The notes below the pieces were generated by a model that searched no databases, was not told the origin of the DNA, and was given only the letters and a program-made list of their open reading frames with translations. This document shows, in pieces, positions 1-9,667 of a stretch of 20,155 nt of DNA (the first letter of the stretch is position 1; each line of letters starts with the position of its first letter). The stretch comes from Tissierellia bacterium. Its GTDB lineage: Bacteria; Bacillota_A; Clostridia; Tissierellales; Peptoniphilaceae. Position numbers and translations under genes: made by a program. The DNA is taken from assembly GCA_012513395.1 (NCBI GenBank), contig JAAZCH010000395.1, forward strand, positions 1 through 20,155. The letters are read 5' to 3'.

Positions 1-42
1 CAAAGGGCACCTACAATTTTTTAAATCGTCTTTAATTGAAAG

Positions 43-1035
43 CTAAAAAAATAAATTTATAAATTCCTCAAGACTAATATCACCAAAATATTCTGTCAAA
101 TTGACTTCTTCTAGAATATCTTCAAATTCACTTTTGCTATAAATTTTACCTTCTAGTAGACTTTCCAATTCTGATACGTCTTTTGTTCCGAAAAAATCTC
201 CCATTATTTTTAAATTTTTAATTTTTTCATCTTCTATATCAAAAAAAAATTCCACAAATCCAATTGGAAATCTCTTGTACTTATAATATTTTGTGTCATG
301 TACTTTTCCATAATTCCAGTCTCTCAGACTAAATCTATTTTGATAAATTTCCTCTACGCCCTTTAACTCTTCTGGTGTGAGAATATACTCTTCTCCTTCT
401 AGATTTAAATTTTTAAAAATCTCTCCTTGGAGTTTATTTAAAAATTCTTCGGTAGATAGATTCAGATTTATTAGTGGTTTTATATTGGTGACTCTAGCTC
501 TTACGCTTTTTACACCCTTGCTTATCAATTTTTCCGGACGCACATTAAGAGCTTTAGAAAGTTCCTCTAAATTTACATTATACAATATGCAACAGTTACT
601 AAGGACTCGATCCTTCCAGATAGATTGGGAAGAACCTGCTATTTTCAAACCATCTACGGTGATGTCGTTTCTTCCTGAAAGTTCTGCATTTATTCCCATA
701 TTATTTAACGCATCTACTATGAGCTGGTAATAGTTTTTGAAGTCTAGTTTTTTCGCTCCTTTGGATTTGGAAATGTACGAGTAATTTATATTATCCAAAT
801 CGTGATAGACGGCACCTCCGCCAGTTATTCTACGGACTACTTTTAATTTATTCTCGTTTATATAATCCAAATTCACTTCTGCATGCACATTTTGATTTTT
901 CCCAACTATAATCGAGGGTTCGTTAATCCAAAAATAAAAAAATTCATCCTCATCAATAGGTAAGTTTTTAAAACAATACTCTTCAAAGGCCAAATTATAT
1001 TCTGGGTCAGTTGTTTTACAAATTATATATTTCAT
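43..1035 (-). CDS. lplA: Lipoate-protein ligase A
   Basis: This cytoplasmic enzyme of 330 residues activates free lipoate with ATP and attaches it to a lysine of lipoyl-domain proteins. The biotin/lipoate ligase fold is shown by RRITGGGAVYH at residues 68-78 (the lipoyl-AMP loop), GRNDITVDGLKIAGSSQ at about 121-137 with the conserved Lys131, and SVRARVTNI at 177-185. A C-terminal accessory domain follows from about residue 240, so the length is that of the full two-domain enzyme. The ATG is preceded by AAGGAG at good spacing on the minus strand. It diverges from the glycine cleavage operon, whose GcvH is the obvious substrate. No lipoate synthase (lipA/lipB) lies in the window, so use of scavenged lipoate is an inference. 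Confidence 0.93.
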   Translation of the reverse strand: MKYIICKTTDPEYNLAFEEYCFKNLPIDEDEFFYFWINEPSIIVGKNQNVHAEVNLDYINENKLKVVRRITGGGAVYHDLDNINYSYISKSKGAKKLDFKNYYQLIVDALNNMGINAELSGRNDITVDGLKIAGSSQSIWKDRVLSNCCILYNVNLEELSKALNVRPEKLISKGVKSVRARVTNIKPLINLNLSTEEFLNKLQGEIFKNLNLEGEEYILTPEELKGVEEIYQNRFSLRDWNYGKVHDTKYYKYKRFPIGFVEFFFDIEDEKIKNLKIMGDFFGTKDVSELESLLEGKIYSKSEFEDILEEVNLTEYFGDISLEEFINLFF

Positions 1036-1125
1036 GTATTACTCCTTATTTTAATATTGTAATTGTATCACAAAGATGATAATCATAGCGGTAATTATAA
1101 ATTGGAATTATATTAATTAAAACAA

Positions 1126-1154
1126 TTGCATAGACTGGTGAATGTATATATAAT
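1126..1154 (+). promoter_or_regulatory. Promoter of the glycine cleavage operon
   Basis: TTGCAT (1126-1131), a 17-bp spacer and a perfect TATAAT (1149-1154) form a vegetative sigma-A type promoter about 50 bp before gcvT. The transcript leader would be only about 45 nt. That is too short for a glycine riboswitch, and none of its conserved sequence is present. Confidence 0.7.
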
Positions 1155-1205
1155 TCTAATTAGTAGAGTACCATTTGCTAGTATTTATTAAAAGGAGGTT
1201 ATGTT

Positions 1206-2315
1206 TTGGAAAGTAAAAAAACGCCAATTTATGATAGGCACAATGCCCTTGGTGGAAAGGTAGTGGATTACGCAGGGTGGTTTATGCCGATTCAATACTC
1301 TGGTATCACCGAAGAGCATGTGTCCGTAAGGGAAAGAGCAGGTATATTTGACGTTTCTCATATGGGAGAAATTCAAGTTAAGGGCAAGGATGCGTTGGAA
1401 TTTTTAGAGTATCTATGCACAAATAATATTAGCTCTTTGAAAGATAATGAGATAATATATACATTTTTCTGTAGAGAAAATGGCTTTGTGGTAGATGATT
1501 TACTGGTTTATAGATTTAACGAAGAAGAATTTTTCTTAGTAGTTAATGCTTCCAATTCCGACAAAGATTACGAATGGATTTTGGAAAACAAAGGAAACTT
1601 CGATGTAGAAGTTGAAAATATTTCTGACACCATTGGAGAAATAGCCATTCAAGGGCCAAAAGCTCAAGAAATCCTCCAAAAACTGACAGACTATGACTTA
1701 AGTGAAATTAAGTTCTTCCATTTGAGAAGAGATGTCAATGTGGCAGGGGTAAATTGTTTAATTTCTAGAACTGGATACACTGGAGAAGATGGCTTCGAAG
1801 TATATTGTCCTTGGGAAGAAATTGTAAAAGTTTGGGATGCGATTCTAGAAGAAGGAAAAGATATCAATTTACTTCCTTGCGGTCTAGGATGCAGAGATAC
1901 CTTGAGATTCGAAGCAGGACTTCCTCTATATGGTCACGAGATTTCTGAAGATGTAAATCCTCTGGAAGGCGGGTTTAAATTCTTTGTAGATTTAGATAAG
2001 CCTCAAGACTTTATAGGAAAAGAAACTTTAACTAAACAATACGAATCAGGACTTAAGAGAATTCTGTGTGGTTTGGAATTGGTGGATAAAGGAATTATGA
2101 GAGAGGAATACGAAGTTTACAAAGACGATGTTAAAATCGGATATGTAACTACAGGTTATAAATCTCCGACATTGGGTAAATCAATAGCGAATGCCTTATT
2201 GGATTCTGAATACAAAGACTTAGATACAGAAGTCTATGTAAAAATTAGAAATAAAATGGCGAAGGCAAAAGTTATAAGCAAAAGATTTTTAAGCAAAAGA
2301 ACTAAAAGTAAATAG
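1206..2315 (+). CDS. gcvT: Glycine cleavage system T protein (aminomethyltransferase)
   Basis: GcvT takes the aminomethyl group carried on the lipoyl arm of GcvH and transfers it to tetrahydrofolate, releasing ammonia and giving 5,10-methylene-THF. The protein has 369 residues, normal for the family. Visible motifs are HMGEIQVKG near residue 52, the Asp pair D97-D98 in GFVVDDLLVYR (catalytic aspartate region), RTGYTGEDGFEVY, and CRDTLRFEAGLPLYGHE. The start is a TTG: AAAGGAGG ends about 7 nt upstream of it, while the nearby ATG at 1201 is out of frame and too close to the Shine-Dalgarno. It is the first gene of the operon, followed 12 nt later by gcvH. Confidence 0.96.
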   Translation: MESKKTPIYDRHNALGGKVVDYAGWFMPIQYSGITEEHVSVRERAGIFDVSHMGEIQVKGKDALEFLEYLCTNNISSLKDNEIIYTFFCRENGFVVDDLLVYRFNEEEFFLVVNASNSDKDYEWILENKGNFDVEVENISDTIGEIAIQGPKAQEILQKLTDYDLSEIKFFHLRRDVNVAGVNCLISRTGYTGEDGFEVYCPWEEIVKVWDAILEEGKDINLLPCGLGCRDTLRFEAGLPLYGHEISEDVNPLEGGFKFFVDLDKPQDFIGKETLTKQYESGLKRILCGLELVDKGIMREEYEVYKDDVKIGYVTTGYKSPTLGKSIANALLDSEYKDLDTEVYVKIRNKMAKAKVISKRFLSKRTKSK

Positions 2316-2327
2316 GAGGAATGTTTT

Positions 2328-2711
2328 ATGGATACAAGAGTTTTGGAAGGATTATTATACACTGATGAACACGACTGGGTGTTAATTGAAGATGATATAG
2401 CTACTATTGGAATAACAGATTTTGCACAGTCTAACTTAGGTGACATTGTGTATGTGGAAGTTCCTGAAATAGGAGACACATTCAATGCTGGGGACGCTTT
2501 TGGTGCTATTGAATCAGTTAAAGCTGCTGTGGATTTATTACTTCCGGTTTCTGGTGAAGTAGTAGAAATCAACGAAGAATTGGAAGAAGCACCAGAGTTA
2601 TTAAATGAAGAACCATATGATAATTGGATTGTAAAAATTAAACTTGACGAAGAACCTGAAGACTTAATGGATGTAGAGGCATATAAAGAACTGTTAGCAG
2701 AGGAGGAATAA
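2328..2711 (+). CDS. gcvH: Glycine cleavage system H protein (lipoyl carrier)
   Basis: GcvH is a small acidic protein of 127 residues whose lipoyl arm shuttles the aminomethyl intermediate between the P, T and L proteins. The lipoylation site is Lys65 in GAIESVKAAVDL, and the flanking segments ITDFAQSNLGDIVYVEVPEIG and LPVSGEVVEINEEL are characteristic. It has a GGAGGA Shine-Dalgarno and sits tightly between gcvT and gcvPA, with 1 nt to the next gene. The divergent lipoate-protein ligase is probably the enzyme that modifies Lys65. The length is typical, and nothing is missing. Confidence 0.97.
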   Translation: MDTRVLEGLLYTDEHDWVLIEDDIATIGITDFAQSNLGDIVYVEVPEIGDTFNAGDAFGAIESVKAAVDLLLPVSGEVVEINEELEEAPELLNEEPYDNWIVKIKLDEEPEDLMDVEAYKELLAEEE

Positions 2712-2712
2712 G

Positions 2713-4059
2713 ATGTATCCTTACATTTCTGTAACTCCAGAAGAAGAAAAAGAAATGCTACAGTCCTTGGGAATGACTGATATTGGTCAGCTTTTTGAAG
2801 ACATTCCTAAAGACTTAAGATTAAACAGGGAACTGGATTTGCCTCTTGCAAAGAGTGAGCTAGAAGTATTGAGTATTTTAAAGGAGTTGGCAAATAAAAA
2901 TTGTGCGACTTCTGAATTGACGTGCTTCTTAGGTGCAGGTTCTTACGATCATTACATCCCTACAATAGTGGATGCAATAATTTCAAGAAGTGAATACTAC
3001 ACTTCCTACACACCATACCAACCTGAAATCAGCCAAGGCACACTACAATATATATTTGAGTATCAAACCTTGATGTGCGAATTGACGGGGATGGATATTT
3101 CAAATGCTTCACTATATGACGGTGGCTCTGCTGTTGCTGAAGCAGCTTTAATGGCTCTTAACACCAACAGAAAAGAAGAAGTTTTGATTTCTAAAACTGT
3201 AAATCCATCTTCAAGAAGAATATTAAAAACTTACGCTCATTTTCAAGGCTTGAAGGTTACGGAAGTAGAAATGGAAGATGGCGTAACTTATCTTTCAGAT
3301 TTAAAATCGAAACTGACTGACAAAGTAGGAGCTGTAATAGTTCAAACACCTAATTTCTTTGGGATATTGGAAGACTTGAAAGAAACTACAGAAATTGTCC
3401 ATTCCGTTAAAAAGTGCAGCATGATAGCTTCAGTGGATCCTATTTCCTTAGGTATAATGAAAAAACCATCTGAATATGATGTAGATATAGTAGTTGGCGA
3501 GAGCCAAGGTATGGGAATTCCAATGTCTTTTGGAGGACCTTACTTAGGATTTATTACCGCTAAGAAGGAATATTTGAGAAAAATGCCTGGAAGAATCGTG
3601 GGAGAAACTACCGATTTAGATGGCAAAAGATCTTATGTCTTAACATTGACTGCAAGGGAGCAACATATTCGTCGTGAAAAGGCTACATCCAATATTTGTT
3701 CAAACCAAGGACTAAACGTCTTGGTTGCCACTATCTATATGGTGACTATGGGCAAAAAGGGTCTAAGGGAAGTAGCTCTTCAAAGTACCCAAAAGGCTCA
3801 TTATCTTTACAATAAGCTAATGGAGAGTGGGAAATTCCAACCAGTATTTGACAAACCATTTTTCAAAGAATTCCCTGTTAAATTGAACAAGGATATTGGA
3901 GAAATAAATAAAAAACTTATAGAAGAAGGAATTATTGGCGGATATGATCTGTCCAAAGATTATGAAAATTTAGAAAATTCTGCTTTAATTGCCGTTACTG
4001 AAAAGAGAACTAAGGCAGAAATGGATAAGTTTGTAGAAGTATTGGAGGGAATAGAATGA
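2713..4059 (+). CDS. gcvPA: Glycine decarboxylase P protein, subunit 1
   Basis: This is the N-terminal half of the PLP-dependent glycine decarboxylase in the two-subunit form (448 residues) found in many Firmicutes, archaea and some other bacteria. It binds GcvPB to form the enzyme that decarboxylates glycine and loads the aminomethyl group onto GcvH. Conserved blocks are [13 protein letters not shown] (71-83), [11 protein letters not shown] (99-109), YDGGSA (135-140) and the C-terminal [19 protein letters not shown]. As expected for this subunit, it lacks the PLP lysine. It starts 1 nt after gcvH, with AGGAGG inside the end of gcvH, and overlaps gcvPB by 4 nt (ATGA), which indicates translational coupling. 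Confidence 0.96.
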   Translation: MYPYISVTPEEEKEMLQSLGMTDIGQLFEDIPKDLRLNRELDLPLAKSELEVLSILKELANKNCATSELTCFLGAGSYDHYIPTIVDAIISRSEYYTSYTPYQPEISQGTLQYIFEYQTLMCELTGMDISNASLYDGGSAVAEAALMALNTNRKEEVLISKTVNPSSRRILKTYAHFQGLKVTEVEMEDGVTYLSDLKSKLTDKVGAVIVQTPNFFGILEDLKETTEIVHSVKKCSMIASVDPISLGIMKKPSEYDVDIVVGESQGMGIPMSFGGPYLGFITAKKEYLRKMPGRIVGETTDLDGKRSYVLTLTAREQHIRREKATSNICSNQGLNVLVATIYMVTMGKKGLREVALQSTQKAHYLYNKLMESGKFQPVFDKPFFKEFPVKLNKDIGEINKKLIEEGIIGGYDLSKDYENLENSALIAVTEKRTKAEMDKFVEVLEGIE

Positions 4060-5510
4060 GAAATTACGATAAATTAATATTTGAATTGTCCACTCCAAAC
4101 AGAATTGCATACAAACTGCCAGAATTGGATGTTGAAGAGCTGGATATTGAAACTATTATACCCAAAGAATTTTTGTCCGATGAAGAATTAAATCTCCCTG
4201 AAGTATCTGAATTAGACGTAGTAAGACATTATACTAATCTTTCTATGAAAAATTATGGACTGGACGCAGGATTTTATCCTTTGGGTAGTTGTACAATGAA
4301 ATACAATCCCAAGATAAATGAAAAGACCAGCAGACTAGATGGATTTGCAAATCTTCATCCTCTACAAAGTGACGACTGCATCCAAGGTGCTTTAGAATTA
4401 CTTTACAACCTAGATAAATCTCTGGCTGAAATAGCTGGAATGGATAAGATGTCTTTAAATCCTGCAGCAGGAGCTCACGGAGAGCTAGCGGGAATGATGA
4501 CAATAAAAAAATATCACGAATCTAGAGGAGACTTTAATAGAAATAAAATCGTAGTACCTGACTCATCCCATGGAACGAATCCTGCAACTGCAGCTATGGT
4601 GGGATGTGAGATCTTGCAAATACCTTCTACTGAAGATGGAAAAGTGGACGTAGAGTATTTAAAAAATGTAGTGGATGATTCTGTCTTGGGATTGATGTTG
4701 ACAAATCCAAATACCCTTGGAATTTTCGAAACTAATATCAAAGAAATCACAGATATTATTCACGGTGTAGGCGGACTTTGTTATTATGATGGAGCTAATG
4801 CCAATGCAATACTAGGATATACTAGACCTGGAGATATGGGATTTGATGTAGTTCACTTTAATCTTCATAAAACATTCTCTACACCTCACGGAGGCGGGGG
4901 ACCTGGAGCTGGACCTATTGGAGTAAAAGAATTTTTAAAAGAATTTTTACCTGCTCCTTATGTGGAAAAAGATGGAGATAAGTACAAGCTAAATTACAAT
5001 ATCGAAAATTCCATAGGACAAATAAAAGATTTTTATGGACATTTTGGAATATTGGTACGAGCATACACCTATATACTTTCTATGGGAAGAGATGGACTTA
5101 AGAGAGTAGCAGAAAGTGCTGTTCTAAACTCTAACTATGTAGCTCACCAATTGAAAGACGATTACATTTTGCCATATGATACATTATTTAAGCATGAATT
5201 CGTTTTAGATGGCTTAAAAGATGGAAATGGCGTAATTACCTTAGACATTGCTAAGAGGCTTATTGACTATGGATATCATCCGCCGACTGTTTACTTCCCT
5301 ATAAATTTGAAGCAGGCGATTATGATCGAGCCTACTGACACTGAAAGCAAGGACACTCTGGATGGATTTATAGACGCTATGCATAAAATTGCAAAAGAGG
5401 CGAAGGAAGATCCAGAAATGGTTAAAGGAGCTCCTCATAACGCAGTAGTTAGAAGACCAGATGAAGTAAAAGCGGCTAGAAATCCGGTATTAAAATATAC
5501 AAAAGAATAA
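4056..5510 (+). CDS. gcvPB: Glycine decarboxylase P protein, subunit 2 (PLP subunit)
   Basis: This is the catalytic subunit of two-chain glycine decarboxylase, 484 residues. The PLP-binding lysine is K272 in the block [20 protein letters not shown]. Other family blocks are [13 protein letters not shown] (74-86), NPAAGAHGE (135-143) and [15 protein letters not shown] (169-183). The C-terminal region around [11 protein letters not shown] matches the end of long one-chain P proteins. Its ATG overlaps the gcvPA stop, so equal amounts of the two subunits are expected. It is followed 14 nt later by the dihydrolipoyl dehydrogenase gene. Confidence 0.97.
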   Translation: MRNYDKLIFELSTPNRIAYKLPELDVEELDIETIIPKEFLSDEELNLPEVSELDVVRHYTNLSMKNYGLDAGFYPLGSCTMKYNPKINEKTSRLDGFANLHPLQSDDCIQGALELLYNLDKSLAEIAGMDKMSLNPAAGAHGELAGMMTIKKYHESRGDFNRNKIVVPDSSHGTNPATAAMVGCEILQIPSTEDGKVDVEYLKNVVDDSVLGLMLTNPNTLGIFETNIKEITDIIHGVGGLCYYDGANANAILGYTRPGDMGFDVVHFNLHKTFSTPHGGGGPGAGPIGVKEFLKEFLPAPYVEKDGDKYKLNYNIENSIGQIKDFYGHFGILVRAYTYILSMGRDGLKRVAESAVLNSNYVAHQLKDDYILPYDTLFKHEFVLDGLKDGNGVITLDIAKRLIDYGYHPPTVYFPINLKQAIMIEPTDTESKDTLDGFIDAMHKIAKEAKEDPEMVKGAPHNAVVRRPDEVKAARNPVLKYTKE

Positions 5511-5524
5511 ATAAAGGAGAGATT

Positions 5525-6934
5525 ATGACCAAGAGAATAGCTATTATTGGCGCGGGACCTGGCGGATATGTTGCTGCCATAAGAGGAGCCCAGCTTGGTG
5601 GAGAAATCTTTCTAATAGAAAAAAATGAAGTGGGGGGAACTTGCCTAAACAGCGGGTGCATCCCCACTAAAACTTATTTCCAAAATGCTAAAATAATGAA
5701 CTACGCTAAACACAGTGAAGAATTTGGAATTTCCATGGAAAATGTTAGCATCTCTGGAGAGAAGTTGTTAGAAAGAAAAAATGGTATCGTAAAAAATCTA
5801 GTAGGGGGAATAGAGCAACTACTTAAATCCTATCCCAATATTGAACTACTACGCGGTACTGGAAAAATTATCGACAAAAACAATTTAGTTGTGGAATTGA
5901 AAGATGGAGAAAAAAGAGAAATAGAAGTTGACAATATAGTTATTGCAACTGGATCTAAACCTCTTATGCCTGATGTTCTTGGAATGGACTTGGATGAAGT
6001 AATTGATTCTGATGCATTGTTGGAAATGGATGTCATTCCTGAAAAATTAATTGTAGTTGGCGGTGGAGTAGTAGGCTTGGAATTTGCAAGTATTTACCAA
6101 GCTTTGGGTAGCCAGGTTGTGCTGCTATCTTCTAGGATTTTAAAAGATGCGGACAAAGAAATCTCCAAGAGAATGATTCCCCTTTTGAAAAAACAAGGAA
6201 TCGAACTTTACAACGACATCCGTGCGACGAAAATTGTAAAAGAAGATGGAGTATTGAAAGTTACTGCTGCTTATAAAAATAAAGACGAAGAAATTGAAGT
6301 AACGGGAGATTACGTCTTAATCGCAGGTGGCAGAGGACCAGTTTTTCAAGCCCTAGGCCTCGATGAAATTGGAATTGAATATTCTAATCGTGGAATTTCA
6401 GTACGTGAAAATTTTGAGACTAGCATAAGTGGCATTTATGCCATTGGAGATGTCAACGGCGGAGTGCAACTAGCCCACGTGGCATCAGCCCAAGGAGAAT
6501 TTGTTATGGAGCATCTTTTAGGAGATGCAGGGAACAAAGACTTTGAAAATTATCCAAATTGCGTATTTACACTAGATGAAGTGGCGTATGTTGGAAGGAC
6601 TGAAGAAGAACTTAAAGAAGCTGGCGTAGAATATAAAGTTTCTAAAGCGAACTTCGCCTCCAATGGAAAGAGCTTAGCAGTTGGTAATATCAATGGTTTT
6701 GTAAAAGTTTTAGGAGATGAAGATGGAAAGGTTCTAGGAGTTCACATTATAGGACCAGAAGCCAATTTATTGATAGCAGAAGCTACTTTGGCGATTGCAA
6801 ATAATTTAAAAGTAGAAGATATTTTAAAAACCATCCATGCACATCCCACCTTGGCAGAGACATTTACCGAAGCTGTGGCAGGCATTTACGACCAAGCTAT
6901 TCACGTAGCCCCAAGTAGAAGAAGAAAAAAATAA
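5525..6934 (+). CDS. lpdA: Dihydrolipoyl dehydrogenase (L protein)
   Basis: This flavoprotein of 469 residues reoxidises the dihydrolipoyl arm of GcvH with NAD+. It shows the N-terminal FAD motif IIGAGPGGY (7-15), the redox disulfide C40/C45 in GGTCLNSGCIPTK, ATGSKP (141-146), the NAD motif GGGVVGLE (179-186), the second FAD motif ending in AIGDV, and the C-terminal His-Glu pair H440/E445 in HAHPTLAETF. There is no N-terminal lipoyl domain. The Shine-Dalgarno AAGGAGAG precedes the ATG. As the last gene of the gcv operon, followed by a terminator, it is most simply the dedicated L protein, although such enzymes can also serve 2-oxoacid dehydrogenases. Confidence 0.96.
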   Translation: MTKRIAIIGAGPGGYVAAIRGAQLGGEIFLIEKNEVGGTCLNSGCIPTKTYFQNAKIMNYAKHSEEFGISMENVSISGEKLLERKNGIVKNLVGGIEQLLKSYPNIELLRGTGKIIDKNNLVVELKDGEKREIEVDNIVIATGSKPLMPDVLGMDLDEVIDSDALLEMDVIPEKLIVVGGGVVGLEFASIYQALGSQVVLLSSRILKDADKEISKRMIPLLKKQGIELYNDIRATKIVKEDGVLKVTAAYKNKDEEIEVTGDYVLIAGGRGPVFQALGLDEIGIEYSNRGISVRENFETSISGIYAIGDVNGGVQLAHVASAQGEFVMEHLLGDAGNKDFENYPNCVFTLDEVAYVGRTEEELKEAGVEYKVSKANFASNGKSLAVGNINGFVKVLGDEDGKVLGVHIIGPEANLLIAEATLAIANNLKVEDILKTIHAHPTLAETFTEAVAGIYDQAIHVAPSRRRKK

Positions 6935-6940
6935 AATTAG

Positions 6941-6980
6941 AAAATTCCTTTTGAATATTAAATTTAAGAGGAGTTTTTTT
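6941..6980 (+). terminator. Terminator of the gcv operon
   Basis: AAAATTCCTTTT (6941-6952) pairs with AAGAGGAGTTTT (6966-6977) over 12 positions with two G-U pairs and a 13-nt loop, followed by further T residues. It lies 6 nt after the lpd stop codon. Confidence 0.7.
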
Positions 6981-7031
6981 ATGAAGAAAATATATTTTGA
7001 AAATATTTGAAATATAAAAAATGAAATCTAA

Positions 7032-7060
7032 TTTACAAAATCTACACTATCATCTATAAT
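7032..7060 (+). promoter_or_regulatory. Promoter of codBA
   Basis: TTTACA (7032-7037), a 17-bp spacer and TATAAT (7055-7060) make a near-consensus vegetative promoter. Transcription would begin near 7067, giving a leader of about 119 nt that contains the PyrR-binding hairpin and the attenuator. Confidence 0.75.
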
Positions 7061-7073
7061 GTATTTAACCGAA

Positions 7074-7106
7074 ATCTTTAAATTCATCCAGAGAGATGAA
7101 AAAGAT
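7074..7106 (+). promoter_or_regulatory. PyrR-binding hairpin (anti-antiterminator)
   Basis: The RNA can fold as a lower stem ATCTTT (7074-7079) with AAAGAT (7101-7106), an AAA bulge on the 5' side (7080-7082), an upper stem TTCATC (7083-7088) with GATGAA (7095-7100), and the hexaloop CAGAGA. The sequence UCCAGAGAG matches the core UCCNGNGAG of the PyrR recognition consensus. A purine bulge on the 5' side and a hexaloop are the known architecture of PyrR sites. PyrR with bound UMP stabilises such a hairpin and so favours termination downstream. The pyrR gene itself is not in the window. Confidence 0.82.
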
Positions 7107-7123
7107 AGAGTGCAAATTTTGAC

Positions 7124-7185
7124 GAAGATATATTACTTCTTCCGACGGTCTCTATGTATGAGACGGTATAGGGAGGAGTTTTTTT
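7124..7185 (+). terminator. Antiterminator/terminator region of the codBA attenuator
   Basis: The terminator stem is ACTTCTTCC (7135-7143) with GGGAGGAGT (7171-7179), nine pairs including two G-U, enclosing a small hairpin GTCTC/GAGAC (7148-7164) and running into seven T residues (7179-7185). An alternative hairpin, GAAGA (7124-7128) with TCTTC (7138-7142), would take up the 5' arm and could act as antiterminator. The 3' arm is also the codB Shine-Dalgarno, so the folded terminator would block both transcription and translation initiation. The terminator is well supported; the antiterminator is inferred. Confidence 0.7.
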
Positions 7186-8430
7186 ATGGACAAAACTGTA
7201 AACACAAAAGTAGAAATAGTAGATAACGAGTTTGCCAAAGAAAAAGTAAAAGGAAATAAACAAAATTTTTGGCAATTATTGGTAGTTATGGTAGGATTTA
7301 CCTTTTTTTCACCTAGTATGACATCTGGTGGAAATCTGGGATTGGGACTTAATTTTAAAAATTTTGCTATTGCTGTTATACTTGGAAATTTATTTTTAGC
7401 ATTTTATACAGGAGCGCTAGCTCATATTGGACAAAATACAGGAATGAATTTGGATTTGCTAGCTAGAAAATCCTTTGGAGATAGGGGTTCTCATCTTCCA
7501 TCACTCCTAGTAGGACTTACACAACTAGGCTGGTTTGGAGTCGGTGTTGCGATGTTTGCTATTCCAGTTTCAAATCTGTACGGAATTAACGCATATATGC
7601 TAGTAATCATCGTAGGACTTGCCATGACTATTACATCTATGATAGGAATAAAGGCACTTGCAGTTTTTGGCTCCATTGCGGTGCCATTAATAGCAGTGTT
7701 GGGAATATATTCAGTTTATATTTCTATTCAAACCGCAGGAGGAGTAGGAAATGTATTTCAAGAAAACCCTGCTAATCCTATGACTATGGCTACGGCTTTA
7801 AGTATAGTAATTGGAAACTTTATAAGTGGCGGAACTTCTACACCGAACTTCACACGATTTGCAAACTCAAGTAAAAACGCAATCGTCGCAACGGTAATAG
7901 CATTTTTTGCAGGAAATATTATGATGTTTGCCATTGGTGCAACAGGCGCTGCTGTATTTGGAAAAGCAGATATATTTGATATACTAATCCTACAAGGTCT
8001 TGCAATACCTGCGATACTTTCTCTAGGACTTAATATTTGGTCTACAAATAATAACGCGCTATACACATCTGGACTATCGCTTACCAACGTAACAAGACAA
8101 CCTATGAAACTCACAACAGTTGTAGCAGGAGTAATCGGAACTCTAACTGCGATTTATTTATACAATAATTTCGTGGCATATCTATCCTTACTAGGATCTA
8201 TGATCCCACCAGTAGGAGCTATAATAATCATTCACTATTTGAGTTTCAAAGACAAATACCAAGAAGTAGAAAATAATCCTGAATGGGATTTTAGAGCGAT
8301 AGCATCCGTAATAATTGGAATTATTTTTGGATTAGTAGTTAAGGTAGGGATTACACCGATTAACAGCTTATTAGTTGCAGGAATAGTTTACAAAATATTT
8401 TTAGAAATCACAAAAGGGAGAATAAAATGA
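7186..8430 (+). CDS. codB: Cytosine permease (NCS1 family)
   Basis: This is an integral membrane importer of 414 residues of the nucleobase-cation-symport-1 family, which takes up cytosine. A hydrophilic N-terminus of about 30 residues is followed by about 12 hydrophobic segments from residue 30 to the end. Family features are the [13 protein letters not shown] region in the first membrane segment, [16 protein letters not shown] near residue 110, and [15 protein letters not shown] in the second half. The ATG has GGAGGAG about 8 nt upstream, which is also the 3' arm of the leader terminator. The gene overlaps codA by 4 nt (ATGA), so transporter and deaminase are made together. Specificity for cytosine is inferred from that coupling and from the sequence family. 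Confidence 0.93.
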   Translation: MDKTVNTKVEIVDNEFAKEKVKGNKQNFWQLLVVMVGFTFFSPSMTSGGNLGLGLNFKNFAIAVILGNLFLAFYTGALAHIGQNTGMNLDLLARKSFGDRGSHLPSLLVGLTQLGWFGVGVAMFAIPVSNLYGINAYMLVIIVGLAMTITSMIGIKALAVFGSIAVPLIAVLGIYSVYISIQTAGGVGNVFQENPANPMTMATALSIVIGNFISGGTSTPNFTRFANSSKNAIVATVIAFFAGNIMMFAIGATGAAVFGKADIFDILILQGLAIPAILSLGLNIWSTNNNALYTSGLSLTNVTRQPMKLTTVVAGVIGTLTAIYLYNNFVAYLSLLGSMIPPVGAIIIIHYLSFKDKYQEVENNPEWDFRAIASVIIGIIFGLVVKVGITPINSLLVAGIVYKIFLEITKGRIK

Positions 8431-9662
8431 TAATAAAGGGCGTATATATAGAAAATTCAGACAAAAAGTTAGATATAAGAATAAAAGACGGTATCTTTGA
8501 AGAAATCGGGGAGAATTTATATAAAAAAGAAAATGAAGAAGAAATAAATGCAGATGGGAAATTAGCACTTCCACCCTTTATAGAATCTCATGTGCATCTA
8601 GATACTTGCCTAACAGCAGGAGAGCCTAAATGGAATGGATCAGGAACCCTATTTGAAGGGATAGAAACCTGGTCACTTCGAAAAGAAAGTCTCACAAAAG
8701 AAGATGTAAAAACTAGAGTCAATCGAGCAATTAGAAAACAAGCATCCAACGGAATCCAATTCGTAAGAACCCACGTAGATACAACAGATCCAAAGCTTAT
8801 AGCTATGGAAGCTATGATAGAACTTAGAGAAGAATTAAAAGATTTTGTAGAAATACAAATCGTAGCATTCCCTCAAGAAGGAATTTTAAGTTTTCCAAAG
8901 GGCAAAGAGCTAATGGAAGAATCTATGAAGATGGGAGCAGACGCGGTAGGAGCGATTCCACATTTTGAGTTTACAAGAGAATATAGTGTAGAATCTTTAA
9001 AGTATGCAGTGGACTTGGCAATGAAATACGACGCCCTTGTAGATGTTCACTGTGACGAAATCGACGATGACCAATCACGAGGATTAGAAACTCTAGCGTG
9101 TCTGGCATACGAAACGGGAATGAAAGATAAAATCACTGCATCTCATACGACTGCTATGCACAGCTATAACAACGCCTATGTACAAAAACTCATGAGATTA
9201 CTTCGAATGTCAGATATAAATTTCGTAGCAAATCCCCTTGTAAATATTCACCTCCAAGGCAGAGTAGACACATATCCAAAACGCAGAGGCATGACGAGGG
9301 TAAAAGAACTTTTAGCAAATGGAAACAACGTCTCCTTTGGACACGACGATATTTTCGACCCATGGTATCCACTGGGCGATGGAAATATGCTAGAAGTAGT
9401 ACACATGGGATTACACGTAGGGCAGATGATGGGCTATTCGGAAATAATGAACAGCTACAAACTCATCAGCACAAATGCAGCCAAGACTTTAAACATCTCT
9501 GATAGATATGGAATTGAAGTAGGCAAGCCAGCAAATTTAATAATTATGAACAACAACAATTTTTATAACGCATTAAACGAAAGATCAGAAATACTCTACT
9601 CAATACACAACGGAAAAGTCATAACAAAAACAAAGCCAAAAGTTAAAGAAATATTATTTTAA
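8427..9662 (+). CDS. codA: Cytosine deaminase
   Basis: This cytoplasmic metal-dependent amidohydrolase (411 residues) converts cytosine to uracil and ammonia, feeding uracil into UMP salvage. It resembles the E. coli enzyme closely along its whole length. The metal ligands can be placed at H55 and H57 (ESHVHLDT), H208 (DVHCDEIDD) and D307 (FGHDD), with E211 as the expected catalytic acid/base and H240 in [11 protein letters not shown]. Other shared blocks are [19 protein letters not shown] and [11 protein letters not shown]. It is translationally coupled to codB and followed by a strong terminator, making a two-gene operon. The known active-site residues appear complete. Confidence 0.96.
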   Translation: MIIKGVYIENSDKKLDIRIKDGIFEEIGENLYKKENEEEINADGKLALPPFIESHVHLDTCLTAGEPKWNGSGTLFEGIETWSLRKESLTKEDVKTRVNRAIRKQASNGIQFVRTHVDTTDPKLIAMEAMIELREELKDFVEIQIVAFPQEGILSFPKGKELMEESMKMGADAVGAIPHFEFTREYSVESLKYAVDLAMKYDALVDVHCDEIDDDQSRGLETLACLAYETGMKDKITASHTTAMHSYNNAYVQKLMRLLRMSDINFVANPLVNIHLQGRVDTYPKRRGMTRVKELLANGNNVSFGHDDIFDPWYPLGDGNMLEVVHMGLHVGQMMGYSEIMNSYKLISTNAAKTLNISDRYGIEVGKPANLIIMNNNNFYNALNERSEILYSIHNGKVITKTKPKVKEILF

Positions 9663-9667
9663 AATAT

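Noticed and set aside
1..42. Possible half of a terminator (CAAAGGGCAC) at the window edge
   Set aside because: The pairing partner would lie outside the window, so it cannot be judged.
377..730. Plus-strand open frame of 117 codons within lplA
   Set aside because: It is antisense to a clearly conserved enzyme, has no ribosome-binding site and encodes no recognisable protein.
1036..1205. Glycine riboswitch before gcvT
   Set aside because: The predicted leader is about 45 nt and has none of the conserved tandem aptamer sequence.
6981..7010. Nine-codon ORF with a Shine-Dalgarno-like GAGGAG after lpd
   Set aside because: The GAGGAG is the 3' arm of the gcv terminator, the ORF ends after nine codons, and the codBA promoter starts only just downstream.
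7067..7185. Purine riboswitch or T-box before codB
   Set aside because: The purine aptamer loops and the T-box GGUGG sequence are absent; the PyrR-site architecture explains the hairpin instead.
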